Shown here: piece by piece, positions 1 through 8,836 of the stretch
Layout: every line of letters starts with the position of its first letter
How positions within the stretch are numbered: the first letter of the stretch is position 1
NCBI RefSeq assembly: GCF_002025255.2
Contig: NZ_CP054587.1
Coordinates: forward strand, 372,001-436,000
DNA length: 64,000 nt
Origin: Halolamina sp. CBA1230
GTDB taxonomy: Archaea > Halobacteriota > Halobacteria > Halobacteriales > Haloferacaceae
Reading direction: 5' to 3'
Position numbers and translations under genes: made by a program
The notes under the pieces: generated by a model
Databases searched by the model: none
What the model was told of the DNA's origin: nothing
The model's input: the letters and a program-made list of their open reading frames with translations, nothing else

Positions 1-858
1 GTGGTCGTCAACGACACCGCCTCGCAGGTGGTCTCCGGGTCGGCGCTGGCGCCGACCGGGACGGAGGTGTCGCTCCGGCTCCGCAGCACCGACAGCGAGA
101 TCCGATTTTTCAAGGCCGCCACCGCGGTCGTGACCGACGACGGCAGCTGGGCCAGCGCGTTCAACTTCTCGACGATCCCTCCCGGCAGCGCGTTCTCCGT
201 CGAGGCGACGATCGACGGCGGCTACGTTGCCGAGACCGAGGGTGAGGTCGTCGACTGCGAGTCGGACTGCCGCGACGACCCGCCGACGGACACCCCGACA
301 CCGATCCCCGACGCGACGCCGGAGCCGACGGCGACGCCCGCGGCCACCAGCGTGGAGTTCTCCCGTAACGTGGTTCACGTCCGGCAGGGGACGACCGCCC
401 GGATGGAGCTCGCGTTCGACGACACCGACACGACCGACCTCGTGATCGGCGGACAGTCGGCCGGATACACCCTCGAAGCGACCGTCCGCGACGCCGACGG
501 CGACGGGGAGGCGACCGTCCGCTTCGACACCGCGGCCGCCGGCGACGGCGGCAGTCCCCTAGGCGTATCTGACGGCGACGAACTGACGCTGGAGTCGGAG
601 ACCGACCTGGGGAGCGACCTCGACCCCGGCGACTACGATCTGCGGCTACTTCCCGAGGATCGGGGCGAGGCGTCCGATATCGGATCGCTCTACGTTGCGG
701 AGCCGGGCACGGCCACGCCCCAGGGCGACACCCCGACCGCGGCGCCGACGCTGACGGGATCGCCGACCAACGGCGGCGACGTGCCCGTGGAGATCGCGGT
801 CAGCGGCGCGCTCGTTCTCGGCGGCGGCGGGCTGGCGCTCCTGCTGCGCCGTGGGTAG
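1..858 (+). CDS. C-terminal part of a secreted/surface protein with a C-terminal membrane anchor (partial)
   Basis: The reading frame is open from base 1, so the true start lies to the left and only 285 residues are visible. The first ~90 residues look like a beta-rich surface domain. A Thr/Pro linker (residues ~95-115, TPTPIPDATPEPT) leads to a second beta-rich domain (~118-235), then another Thr/Pro linker and one hydrophobic helix (~262-282) ending in RRG. This layout is typical of haloarchaeal cell-surface proteins carrying a BGTF/DUF7827-like domain. Domain identity is inference; the anchor and linkers are seen directly. Confidence 0.75.
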   Translation: MVVNDTASQVVSGSALAPTGTEVSLRLRSTDSEIRFFKAATAVVTDDGSWASAFNFSTIPPGSAFSVEATIDGGYVAETEGEVVDCESDCRDDPPTDTPTPIPDATPEPTATPAATSVEFSRNVVHVRQGTTARMELAFDDTDTTDLVIGGQSAGYTLEATVRDADGDGEATVRFDTAAAGDGGSPLGVSDGDELTLESETDLGSDLDPGDYDLRLLPEDRGEASDIGSLYVAEPGTATPQGDTPTAAPTLTGSPTNGGDVPVEIAVSGALVLGGGGLALLLRRG

Positions 859-894
859 GCACGGCTCGCGGCCCTCTCGATTCGCCGCAGCCGG

Positions 895-1251
895 TCAGCC
901 CCCGTCACGGTAGTGTGCGGCGAACAGTTCGACGAAGACACCGACGATCGGGACGAACTGGGCGACCGTCGCGCCGAGTTCCCCCATCGGGACGAGCAGG
1001 TACGAGGCGTAGGTGAACCCACCGAGCAGTAGCAGGCAGCCGGCGGCAGCGGTCAGGGGATCCCCCACCCCGTCGAGGAGGCGGGAGGCGCCCCAGAGAA
1101 CGAACCCGACCGGGAGGGACCACCTGACGACGGGGACGAGTCCCGGGCGCAGCGTCAGCACGCCGGCCAGGAGCCCACAGCCGACGAGGAGGACCGCGAG
1201 ACGGCCGATCGGCCTCCTCCAGACCGTCCGAACCGCTCGATCGACGTTCAT
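895..1251 (-). CDS. Small integral membrane protein, function unknown
   Basis: 118 residues starting MNVDRAVRTVWRRP. It has a short basic N terminus and three to four hydrophobic segments (about 16-33, 38-55, 63-82, 88-108). The frame continues upstream without a stop, but the ATG at 1251 is the first start that leaves the upstream acyl-CoA dehydrogenase gene free. I do not recognise the family. It is convergent with the surface-protein gene on its left and follows the dehydrogenase on the same strand after 65 bases. Confidence 0.6.
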   Translation of the reverse strand: MNVDRAVRTVWRRPIGRLAVLLVGCGLLAGVLTLRPGLVPVVRWSLPVGFVLWGASRLLDGVGDPLTAAAGCLLLLGGFTYASYLLVPMGELGATVAQFVPIVGVFVELFAAHYRDGG

Positions 1252-1316
1252 CGACGGGATCTCAGGCCGACAGACAATAACTGTGCCGCTGGGTTCCCAG
1301 TTCGGGCGAGCCCCGA

Positions 1317-2468
1317 TCAGCGCGGCGTCTGTCGGTAGATCAGGTTCCGCTGGATCTCGTTGGCCCCCTCGTAGATCACGGGGATCCGCGCGTCGCGGTA
1401 CGCCCGCGCGATCCGGCGGTCGGTGAAGATCGAGCGGCCGCCGTGGAGCTGCATCCCGCGCTCGGCGACGTCGACGGCGACCTCCGTCGATTTGGTCTTG
1501 GCCATCGCGGCCCAGTAGCCGGGGTTGTCGTGCTTTTTCACCTTCTCGGCGGCGCGCCAGTTCAGCGCGCGGGCTGCCTGGAACTCGGTCTGCATGTCCG
1601 CGAGGGTGTGCTGGACGGCCTGGAACTCGTTGATCGTGCGCCCGAACCCCTCGCGGTCGTGGACGAACGCCTCGGCCTCCTCGATGGCCGCGGCGGCGAT
1701 CCCCAGCCCGTGACCGCCGACGACGACGCGGCCGTGGTTGAAGAAGTCCGCGAGCGCGTAGAAGCCGCCGCCCTCGCTGCCGACGAGGTTCGCCTCCGGG
1801 ATCCGGCAGTCGTCGAACACGATGTGGCCCTGCTTGGAGGCGCGCATCCCCATCTTCTCGGGGATGTGCTCGGCCTCGTACCCGGGGGCATCGGTGGGGA
1901 CGATAAAGAGCGAGTAGTTGCCGTAGCGGTCGTCGCGGTCGCCGGTTTTGGCGTAGACGGTGAGCCAGTCGGCCTCGACGGCGTTGCCGACCCAGTACTT
2001 CTCGCCGTTCAGCACCCACTCGTCGCCGTCTTTCTCCGCGCTCGTCGTCATCCCCGCGAGGTCGGAGCCGGTGTCGGGTTCGGACACCGCGAGCCCGGAG
2101 ATCTGGTCGTTCTGGGCGACGGGGCGGAGGTACTCCTCGTGCTGCTCCTCGGTGCCGTACTGCTCGACCAGCTCACAGCCGAAGGAGGCGAGCATCAGCG
2201 TCAGCCCGATCCCCGCGTCGGCGCGGAAGAACTCCTCGCCGATGGCGAGGATCTGCTGGATGTCGAACCCGCGGCCGCCCAGCTCCTCCGGGAGGTCGGC
2301 GGCGACGAGGCCGGCGTCCATCCCCGCCTCCAGCACGTCCCACGGGTACTCGCCGGCCTCGAACTTCTCGGCGGCGACGGGCATGATCTCGTCCTCGGCG
2401 AACGCTCTGGCCTCGGCTTTCGCCTCGCGCGCGTGCTCGGGGACGATCCCCTCGTCGAGCAGATCCAT
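1317..2468 (-). CDS. Acyl-CoA dehydrogenase
   Basis: 383 residues, the usual length for the FAD-dependent acyl-CoA dehydrogenase family that introduces the alpha,beta double bond into acyl-CoA thioesters. Visible are the N-terminal helical domain, the FAD/substrate segment GLAVSEPDTGSDLAG near residue 125, the beta-domain, and a C-terminal helical domain with QLHGG and the IYEGANEIQRN motif. Glu367 in YEGAN is at the position of the catalytic base of short- and medium-chain enzymes. Substrate chain length cannot be read from sequence. It lies beside the CoA ligase gene, same strand, 68 bases away. Confidence 0.93.
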   Translation of the reverse strand: MDLLDEGIVPEHAREAKAEARAFAEDEIMPVAAEKFEAGEYPWDVLEAGMDAGLVAADLPEELGGRGFDIQQILAIGEEFFRADAGIGLTLMLASFGCELVEQYGTEEQHEEYLRPVAQNDQISGLAVSEPDTGSDLAGMTTSAEKDGDEWVLNGEKYWVGNAVEADWLTVYAKTGDRDDRYGNYSLFIVPTDAPGYEAEHIPEKMGMRASKQGHIVFDDCRIPEANLVGSEGGGFYALADFFNHGRVVVGGHGLGIAAAAIEEAEAFVHDREGFGRTINEFQAVQHTLADMQTEFQAARALNWRAAEKVKKHDNPGYWAAMAKTKSTEVAVDVAERGMQLHGGRSIFTDRRIARAYRDARIPVIYEGANEIQRNLIYRQTPR

Positions 2469-2536
2469 ACCTCTCGATGGTGGCGGGCGGGCAAAAAGGC
2501 ATCCAGAACTGCCACCCCGTGGTCGGCCGTTTCCGG

Positions 2537-4492
2537 CTACGCGTCGTCCGACGCGGCGTCCGTGGGGCGGTCCTCGTCTGCATCGTCCTCGTCAGCGCCG
2601 GACTCGTCGTCCTCCGTCCCGGTCAGCTGATCGCTCTCCCCGGCGTCGGTAGCCTCGTTCGGCGACGAGAGTGCGGCACCACCCCGTCGACCGTTGGCGG
2701 ATTCCTTTCCGTCTCCCGGCTCCGCCGTATCGTCCGTCGGCAGCGGTTCGGTGTCCCCGTCCGCCACGTCGCTGATCGACTCCTCGTTCTCGCCCTCCGC
2801 GGTCGGCTCACCCTCCCTCGACGCCGCCTCGGCGGTCCGTTCCGGGCGTTCGGTCCCATCCGTCTCGTCGCCCTCGGGGAGTTCGATCGACTCTCCCCGC
2901 GTCGACTCCTCGTCGCGCTCCTCGTGGGCGACTGCCCGGACGCTTTCGGTGTCACTGGCGGCACGGGCGCTTGGCTGGTCGCGGTCGACCGAGACCGTCT
3001 CGTCCTCGCGCAGCTGCTCCCGAACCGCGTCGCGCTCCACGGTTCCCGAAACCGTCCGCGGGAGCTCCTCGGCGATCCCGACCGTTCGCGGGAGTTTGAA
3101 CCCCGCGAGGCGCTCGCGCAGGTGGGCTTCGAGGTCGTCGACGGCGACGTCGTCGTCGGCCGGGACGAGCAGCGCGGCGACTTCTTCCCCCCACTCCTCG
3201 TCGTCCAGTCCGACGACGGCGGCGTCCTCGACGGAGGGGTGGGTCAGGATCGCGTCGACGACCTCGCCGGGGTCGACGTTCTCGCCGCCGGTGATGATAC
3301 GGTCGTCCAGCCTGTTCAGCACGTACAGCCGGCCGCGCTCGTCGCGGTACCCGACGTCGCCGGTGTGGAGCCCGTAGGAGCCGATCGCTTCGCCCGTGGC
3401 CGCGGGGTCGTCGTAGTACCCTGGCGTCACGGTCGGTCCGCGGACGACGAGCTCGCCCGACTCGCCCCGCTCGACGGGAGTGCCAGCGGAGTCGACGACG
3501 GTTACGTCGGTCCAGAGCAGCGGCTGGCCGACGGAGTCGGGGTGGTCGTACGCCTCCTTGTGGCGCGCGGTCGCGACCTGCGAGGCCGTCTCGGTCATCC
3601 CGTACGTCGGACAGATCGGCACCGAGTAGTCCCGGCAGCGCTCGATCAGCTCCTCGGGGCAGGGTGCGCCGCCGACCAGCGCGAACCGCAGGCTATCCGG
3701 CAGCGTCCCCCGCGAATCGAGCATCCGGCGCAGCATCGTCGGCACCAGCGAGACGCAGGTGGCGTCGTACTCCCGGAGATCGTCGACGGTGCCGCCCGGC
3801 TCGAACGACTCCCGGACGATGGCCGTCGTCCCGTACAGCGTCGAGCGCAGGATCGGCGCGATCCCGCCCATGTGGTGGAGCGAGAGCGGCACCAGCCAGC
3901 GGTCCGCGGGGTCGATCCCCAGCCGGAACGCGCTGGCGGTGGCGCTCGCCAGCAGGTTCCCCATCGTCAGCGTCACCGCCTTCGCCTCGCCGGTCGTTCC
4001 GGAGGTGAACAGCAGCAGTTGGGTCTCCTCCCGCTCCCACGTCGCGGGGGTGAACTCGGTCGGCGCGGCTTCCGAGAGCGGCGTCGCGTCGGCCCAGTCG
4101 GTCTCGTCGATGGTGAACACGGGGAGCCACGGCTCCACCTGCTCGACGGCGCCGCGAACCTGTGACTCCGTTTCGGCGTCACAGACCACGGCGTCGGCGT
4201 CGACGCGGACGAAGCGATCGGCCAGCTCCGGCGGCGTGAACTCCGGCGGGAGCGGGACGAGCACGGCGCCCAGCCGCATCGCGGCGTGGATCAGGCAGAC
4301 CTCCTCGACGCCGCTCTCCATGGCGGCCACGAGGTGGTCACCCTCGTCGACGCCCAGCGCGGCGAGCCGCCCCGCCATCTCCTCGACGGTCTTGTCGAGC
4401 GTCGCGTACGACCACGCGTTGCCCGAACTCGCGTTGACGAGGGCCTCCCGGTCGGGCGTGCTCCGCGCCCGGTGGGCCAGCCAGTCGTGCAT
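2537..4492 (-). CDS. menE: Acyl-CoA ligase, probably o-succinylbenzoate-CoA ligase (MenE), with a long acidic tail
   Basis: 651 residues from the ATG at 4492 (MHDWLAHRARSTPD). An ANL-superfamily adenylating enzyme: phosphate loop LLFTSGTTGEAKA (~160-172), YGMTETAS (~297), HTGDVGYRDERG (~376) and a C-terminal subdomain ending near 495. The best match is MenE, which activates o-succinylbenzoate with CoA in menaquinone synthesis. Two oddities: the usual SGK lysine of the C-terminal subdomain is Thr484 (VSGTVER), and residues ~498-651 form an extra acidic low-complexity tail. Another acyl-CoA synthetase function is possible. Confidence 0.8.
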   Translation of the reverse strand: MHDWLAHRARSTPDREALVNASSGNAWSYATLDKTVEEMAGRLAALGVDEGDHLVAAMESGVEEVCLIHAAMRLGAVLVPLPPEFTPPELADRFVRVDADAVVCDAETESQVRGAVEQVEPWLPVFTIDETDWADATPLSEAAPTEFTPATWEREETQLLLFTSGTTGEAKAVTLTMGNLLASATASAFRLGIDPADRWLVPLSLHHMGGIAPILRSTLYGTTAIVRESFEPGGTVDDLREYDATCVSLVPTMLRRMLDSRGTLPDSLRFALVGGAPCPEELIERCRDYSVPICPTYGMTETASQVATARHKEAYDHPDSVGQPLLWTDVTVVDSAGTPVERGESGELVVRGPTVTPGYYDDPAATGEAIGSYGLHTGDVGYRDERGRLYVLNRLDDRIITGGENVDPGEVVDAILTHPSVEDAAVVGLDDEEWGEEVAALLVPADDDVAVDDLEAHLRERLAGFKLPRTVGIAEELPRTVSGTVERDAVREQLREDETVSVDRDQPSARAASDTESVRAVAHEERDEESTRGESIELPEGDETDGTERPERTAEAASREGEPTAEGENEESISDVADGDTEPLPTDDTAEPGDGKESANGRRGGAALSSPNEATDAGESDQLTGTEDDESGADEDDADEDRPTDAASDDA

Positions 4493-4556
4493 GGTCACCG
4501 AAGGGGACTGCTGGTACTTGCCTCTTGGCACACGTCGCCGGGGCGTCGTCTGCAAC

Positions 4557-5159
4557 TCATTCGTGATCCAACTCCGTGAACAGTGTCTCGACCGACGCCC
4601 GGCTCTCGGGGCTCTCCCCGGAGTACACGCCGACCGCGAACACGGTGTCGCCGCCGACCGTCTCCCGCGCGACGAGTAGCCGCGGCGCCTCACCCGCCAC
4701 GGCGTACTCGCCGGCGGTCACGTTCTCGCCGCCGAGTTCGACCGTCGTCTCGCCCGCCCACGTCACCTCGGGCGTCTCCACCGGCAGGTACGGCAGCACG
4801 TGGTTGACGGCCTGTTTCAGCGGCGCGTACGTCACCGGGTTCAGCGACACGCCGGCGAGCGTCCACCCCGGGAGGCTCACGGTCGTCACTGCCGCGCCCG
4901 TCTCCTGGTTCGTGGTGTGCATCGTGTACGCCGCGAAATCGACCTCCTTCCCGACGCCGGCGACGGCGAGGCGTTCCTGGAACTGGACGGTGTCCACGCT
5001 CGGTTCCGCGAAGCCGTGGTCTGCGGCGGTCGAGGCGTCGACGGTCAGCGGCGCAGCGGCAGTCCCCTGCAGCGGGCCGCCCACGACGACCCAGCCGCCG
5101 CCGACAGCCGCGAACAGCAGGACCCCGACGACCCCGAGTTTGACGAGCCTCCGCAGCAT
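4557..5159 (-). CDS. Membrane-anchored DUF6517-like haloarchaeal protein
   Basis: 200 residues. An N-terminal hydrophobic segment (~8-30, VGVLLFAAVGGGWVVV) serves as signal or anchor. The rest is a soluble beta-rich domain with FQERLAVAGVGKEV and a Cys-free body, resembling the haloarchaeal DUF6517 group, usually lipoprotein or anchored proteins of unknown role. The family name is from memory of its motif order, not a search. The gene stands alone between menE and the nuclease-like gene on the same strand. Confidence 0.65.
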   Translation of the reverse strand: MLRRLVKLGVVGVLLFAAVGGGWVVVGGPLQGTAAAPLTVDASTAADHGFAEPSVDTVQFQERLAVAGVGKEVDFAAYTMHTTNQETGAAVTTVSLPGWTLAGVSLNPVTYAPLKQAVNHVLPYLPVETPEVTWAGETTVELGGENVTAGEYAVAGEAPRLLVARETVGGDTVFAVGVYSGESPESRASVETLFTELDHE

Positions 5160-5245
5160 ACGCCGGCGTTACGACCACCCCGGCTTAACTGTTCGGTCGG
5201 GTGACACTCCTCGGAAGGAGGAAAAAACTCGGGTCGGAGGATCGC

Positions 5246-7417
5246 TCAGTCGCCGTGGCCCTTGCCCTTCCCGCGGCCGTTACCGTTTCCTTTGCCTTTT
5301 CCGGGACCCTTGCCGCTCTCGCCGGGGACGCCCGGGCCGGCGCGTGGGCCCTTGTAGTTCGTGTCTGCGTCGTAGCCGTCGAACAGGCGGTACCAGTCGT
5401 CGAAGTTCCCGGTCGTCGGAACGTTCGCCTCCCCGTCGAGGTTCGACGACTCGTCGACCACGCGGCCGCTGCCGAGTCGAAGGTCGGTCGCGAGCCCCTC
5501 GGCGACGGCGTCGAGGTTCGCTCGGACCTCGGCCGGCACGTCGCCGCCCAGCAGCACCACGCCGCCGCCGTCGGCGACGAACTCCCGCACGGCGGTGATC
5601 TCCTCGTCGGTGAACGACTCCGGCGGCGCCGAGATCAGCAGCGCGCGGCCGCGGTCGAGCAGGTCGCCCGTGAGATCGTTCACCTGCTCGAAGCCGAGAT
5701 CGACCCCCTCGAGGTAGCGCAGGTAGTAGGCGGCGTCCTCCGCGCCGATCGAGCGGTCGGCGGCGAACTGCCCGTGGCCGCCGTCGATCAGTACGTCGCC
5801 GTCGCGGTCCGAGAGCCGATCGAGCAGGCTCGTGAGGAACGCGTAGTTGCCGTACCCGGAGACGTCCGGGTACTCCTCGCCCTCGAACTGCTCGTCGACC
5901 AGGCTCGACCCAGTCATCGCCACGCGGGCGTGCTGGTCGATCCCGACCAGCGGCACATCGCCGTCGTACGCCACCTCGGCGTTCTGCTGTGTAGCGGTCG
6001 ACGACGCCGAGACTGGAACGCGCTTCGAGTCGATCTTCCCGTCGGTCGTCCGGACGCCGACGGCGTAGGGCGCGTAGATGTCGGTCACCTCGCCGTTGCG
6101 GATCGTCTCCGAGGCGTCGGGATCGCTCTCCTCCCAGAGGCGCAGCCCCTCCGCGCGGGCGGCGAACTCCTCTTTCAGGAAGCTGTCGTGCTCCGCGAAC
6201 CCGGAGTCGTACACGCGGGCGTACCCCTCGCGGACCGCCGCGCGGTTGTACGGGTACTCGTAGGTCCCGTCACCGTCGGCGTCCACGTCGATGTACGCCA
6301 GCAGCCGGCCGAAGTCGCCCCGGAGGGGCTCCTCGTCGTCGAACCGGATGGAGACCGTCTCGCCGGCCAGCAGGTCCTCGGCGAACGCGGTCGCGTCGTC
6401 GCCCCGTTCCTTGAGGTAAGCTTCGTCGCTCAGCCCCTCCCACTCCTGGGTGGTCTCCTCGGTGCTGCCGGTCTCGGGGGCGTCGATCCCCAGGATGCGG
6501 ATCGTATCGACGTAGCCGTTGGCGAAGCGCACGTCCACGGTGTCACCGTCGGCGACCGAGATCACGTCCACCTCGTACTGCGTTCCCCTCTCCAGACCCG
6601 GCGGCGCGATCCCCGGCCGGTCGGCGAAGTAGTCGAACGTGTCGGCGTTGAAGCGGTCCGTCGTCGGGACGAACTGGATCCCGTCGTTGGACTCGTAGTC
6701 GAGCACCTGATCGTCGTTGAACCGGTAGCCGAGGTCGAGCGCCGACGCGATCTCGTTGAGGTTGTCCGTCGCGTCGAAGTTGCCGAAGTCGGACTGGTCG
6801 AACAGCAGCAGTGCGCCACCGTCGTCGACGAACGACACCAGCGCGTCGAGTTCGTCGTCGGTGAACGCCTGGGCGGGCGAGGTGACGATCGCCGCGTCGG
6901 CGTCGGGCAGCGCGCCCGCGAGATCCGTCGTCGCGTCGGTCTCGTACCCGTTGGCCTCGGCGTAGTTGAGGAACTGCGAGAAGCTGTCGCTGTCGTAGAA
7001 CTGGCCGTGGCCGTCGTCGAACGCCACCGCCGGCCCGTCGGCCTCGGCGTCGAGGACGTTCAGCACGAACTCCTCGTTGCCGCTGCCGAAGTCCGTTCCG
7101 TTCTGGACGATCGGGGCGCCGAAGCCGACGACGCCGCCGTCGCTGCTGACCAGCGGGATGTCGACGTCGTCGGGGTAGAACACGGCGTCGTCGTTGCCGT
7201 CCTCGTCGACGTTTTCCGCCGTCTCGGCCGCCCAGACCGCCACCAGCGACTCGTCGGTCAGTGGCTCCTTCTCCGCGTTCAGTTGGCTCGCCGTCGAGTC
7301 GAACAGTAGCGAGTCGATCTCGCCACTCGCCGCGAGCGCGCTCGTACTCATACTCACGCCGACGCTCCCCAGCAGCGCGCCGGCCGCCGCCGTCTCGAGA
7401 AGTGCCCGTCGTCGCAT
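5246..7417 (-). CDS. Tat-exported protein with a thermonuclease-like domain between two related modules
   Basis: 723 residues. MRRRALLETAAAGALLG is a probable twin-arginine signal. Residues ~128-265 and ~540-685 are two copies of a Rossmann-like module (DDGHGQFYDSD / DGGHGQFAADR; FTDDELDALVSFVDDGG / FTDEEITAVREFVADGG), similar to DUF4350/ThuA-like folds. Between them, ~279-430, is a staphylococcal-nuclease-type domain: VADGDTVDVRFANG, RILGIDAPET and FGRLLAYIDVD keep the Arg/Asp framework of the family. The C terminus (~688-723) is a Gly/Lys-rich tail. Likely an extracellular nuclease or nucleic-acid-binding protein; activity is inference. Confidence 0.8.
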   Translation of the reverse strand: MRRRALLETAAAGALLGSVGVSMSTSALAASGEIDSLLFDSTASQLNAEKEPLTDESLVAVWAAETAENVDEDGNDDAVFYPDDVDIPLVSSDGGVVGFGAPIVQNGTDFGSGNEEFVLNVLDAEADGPAVAFDDGHGQFYDSDSFSQFLNYAEANGYETDATTDLAGALPDADAAIVTSPAQAFTDDELDALVSFVDDGGALLLFDQSDFGNFDATDNLNEIASALDLGYRFNDDQVLDYESNDGIQFVPTTDRFNADTFDYFADRPGIAPPGLERGTQYEVDVISVADGDTVDVRFANGYVDTIRILGIDAPETGSTEETTQEWEGLSDEAYLKERGDDATAFAEDLLAGETVSIRFDDEEPLRGDFGRLLAYIDVDADGDGTYEYPYNRAAVREGYARVYDSGFAEHDSFLKEEFAARAEGLRLWEESDPDASETIRNGEVTDIYAPYAVGVRTTDGKIDSKRVPVSASSTATQQNAEVAYDGDVPLVGIDQHARVAMTGSSLVDEQFEGEEYPDVSGYGNYAFLTSLLDRLSDRDGDVLIDGGHGQFAADRSIGAEDAAYYLRYLEGVDLGFEQVNDLTGDLLDRGRALLISAPPESFTDEEITAVREFVADGGGVVLLGGDVPAEVRANLDAVAEGLATDLRLGSGRVVDESSNLDGEANVPTTGNFDDWYRLFDGYDADTNYKGPRAGPGVPGESGKGPGKGKGNGNGRGKGKGHGD

Positions 7418-7508
7418 GCGCCCCCACGTGACGGCCGACTATGCATAAATCACCCGGGAACCTCGATGGATCTATACAGAACTGAGCAACCCGCCCGCGA
7501 TACCGCCG

Positions 7509-7901
7509 TCAGTGCTCGACGAACTCCACCAGCACGCCCGCGGTGTCTCGCGGGTGGAGGAACGCGATGTCGTGACCCCACGCGCCCGGTCGGGGCTCGT
7601 CGTCGATGGTCTCGACCCCCATCTCTCGGGCGTGGTCGAGCGCCGCCATCGCGTCGTCGGTGGCGAACGCGACGTGATGCAGGCCGCTGCCGTTCTCGGC
7701 GACGTAGTCGGCGATCGTGCTCCCGTCGTCGAGCGGTTCGATCACCTCGATGTACCCGTTGCCGAGATCGAGGAACACGAACCCCATCCCGCGCTCCTCG
7801 TCGGTCTCCTCGTGGACGGTCTCGGCACCCAGCAGGTCGGAAAACAGCGCGGCGGTCTCGGCGGCGTCGTCGGTCGCGACGCCCGCGTGGTCGAACTCCA
7901 T
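7509..7901 (-). CDS. mce: Methylmalonyl-CoA epimerase
   Basis: 130 residues, a single vicinal-oxygen-chelate (glyoxalase) domain made of two beta-alpha-beta-beta-beta halves. Candidate metal ligands are His5 (FDHAGVA), the Glu in GNGYIEVIEP, the His in LHHVAFA and the Glu of VLVEFVEH. The enzyme interconverts the (S) and (R) forms of methylmalonyl-CoA so that the mutase can make succinyl-CoA. The mutase large subunit lies 0.9 kb away on the same strand, which supports this assignment over other VOC enzymes. Confidence 0.88.
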   Translation of the reverse strand: MEFDHAGVATDDAAETAALFSDLLGAETVHEETDEERGMGFVFLDLGNGYIEVIEPLDDGSTIADYVAENGSGLHHVAFATDDAMAALDHAREMGVETIDDEPRPGAWGHDIAFLHPRDTAGVLVEFVEH

Positions 7902-8004
7902 ACCGGCCGTGGGTGCGCGTCGGGCAAAAACGTGGGCCGTTCGCCCGATCGTTCCGTGGGACGAACGGCGACACGATTATGGCGGCTCGAACGAACGTTC
8001 AGCC

Positions 8005-8319
8005 ATGCAGACCTCCACGACCGAGACGATCACGGGTGCGGAGATCGCGGAGACGCTGGGGACGGTCCGAGGGAACACCGTCCGGGCGCGCAACGTCGGC
8101 CGGGACTTCACCCAGAGCCTGCGGAACCTGATCGGCGGCGAGATGAAGGCGTACACCGAACTGCTGTCGGACTCCCGCGAGCAGGCCGAGGAACGGATGC
8201 TGGAGAAAGCCGAAGAGCTGGGCGCCGACGCGGTGGTGTGTATGCGATTCGAGACCTCCGAGATCGCGGGCACCGGCGCGGAGATGCTGGCCTACGGGAC
8301 CGCGGTAAAGCTGGAGTAA
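8005..8319 (+). CDS. YbjQ/UPF0145 family protein
   Basis: 104 residues. The sequence (VRGNTVRARNVGRDF, GGEMKAYTELL, EEERMLEKAEELGADAVVCMRF pattern) is that of the small YbjQ/UPF0145 family, a pentameric beta-alpha protein sometimes called heavy-metal-binding. Its molecular role is not established. ATG at 8005 was chosen because the protein starts there in family members and the upstream region belongs to the divergent epimerase gene. It is followed after 5 bases by a membrane-protein gene, so the two are probably one transcript. Confidence 0.85.
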   Translation: MQTSTTETITGAEIAETLGTVRGNTVRARNVGRDFTQSLRNLIGGEMKAYTELLSDSREQAEERMLEKAEELGADAVVCMRFETSEIAGTGAEMLAYGTAVKLE

Positions 8320-8324
8320 CGATC

Positions 8325-8660
8325 GTGACCGCCCTCCGCGACCGGATCAAGCCGAAGTGGCTGGTGGCGCTGCTCGGGATCGTCGTCGTCGCCACCTACG
8401 CCGAGTTCGTCTGGCTCGGCCCCCCGACGGTGTACGACCTCGCGCTCTGGCTGCTCGTCGTCCCGCTGCTGCTGTCGTTCGCCGTGGTCGGGGTCGAGAA
8501 ACACCCGCTCTACCGGCCGCTCCTCTCGGTGGCGATCGCCGGCATCGGCGTGCTCCAGTACCTCGACGGTGAGTGGCAACTGCTGGCTGCGGTGTTCGTG
8601 TTCAGCGGCCTGTTCGGCCTGCTCGACGAACTCCGGACACGGACCGGGACCGCGACCTGA
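8325..8660 (+). CDS. Small membrane protein cotranscribed with the YbjQ-like gene
   Basis: 111 residues from the GTG at 8325 (VTALRDRIKPKWLV), 5 bases after the preceding stop. Four hydrophobic segments (about 11-28, 37-56, 65-80, 86-103). No recognisable family motif. The short spacing suggests translation from the same mRNA as the YbjQ-like gene. Function unknown. Confidence 0.65.
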   Translation: MTALRDRIKPKWLVALLGIVVVATYAEFVWLGPPTVYDLALWLLVVPLLLSFAVVGVEKHPLYRPLLSVAIAGIGVLQYLDGEWQLLAAVFVFSGLFGLLDELRTRTGTAT

Positions 8661-8743
8661 GGGGGTCGAGACGACGAGCGGTTGCTGAAACGCGTATGGC
8701 AGCCTCCGTTACTGTCAAATAATCGTCGGTCGTTGGTCCACTC

Positions 8744-8783
8744 GTCAGCGGATCCCCGCTGACGCACCCCTCCGTCAGGGGTG
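8744..8783. terminator. Two back-to-back hairpins between convergent genes
   Basis: Two perfect stem-loops follow each other directly: an 8-bp stem GTCAGCGG/CCGCTGAC with loop ATCC (8744-8763), then a 7-bp stem CACCCCT/AGGGGTG with a 5-base loop (8765-8783). They sit downstream of the membrane-protein gene (+) and of the mutase gene (-), so they could act as a bidirectional transcription end. A CTTTTC run follows at ~8817. Terminator function is inference. Confidence 0.45.
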
Positions 8784-8836
8784 GCTCGGCCGTGAAGGCC
8801 ACCTGCTCCCCCCTTGCCCCTTTTCGGCGGCGCCGG

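Noticed and set aside
2477-4165. Very long plus-strand frame opposite menE, and similar long antisense frames opposite ilvB, leuA and the nuclease-like gene
   Set aside because: In high-GC DNA the strand opposite a gene is often open. The translations show no domains, while the minus-strand proteins have complete motifs.
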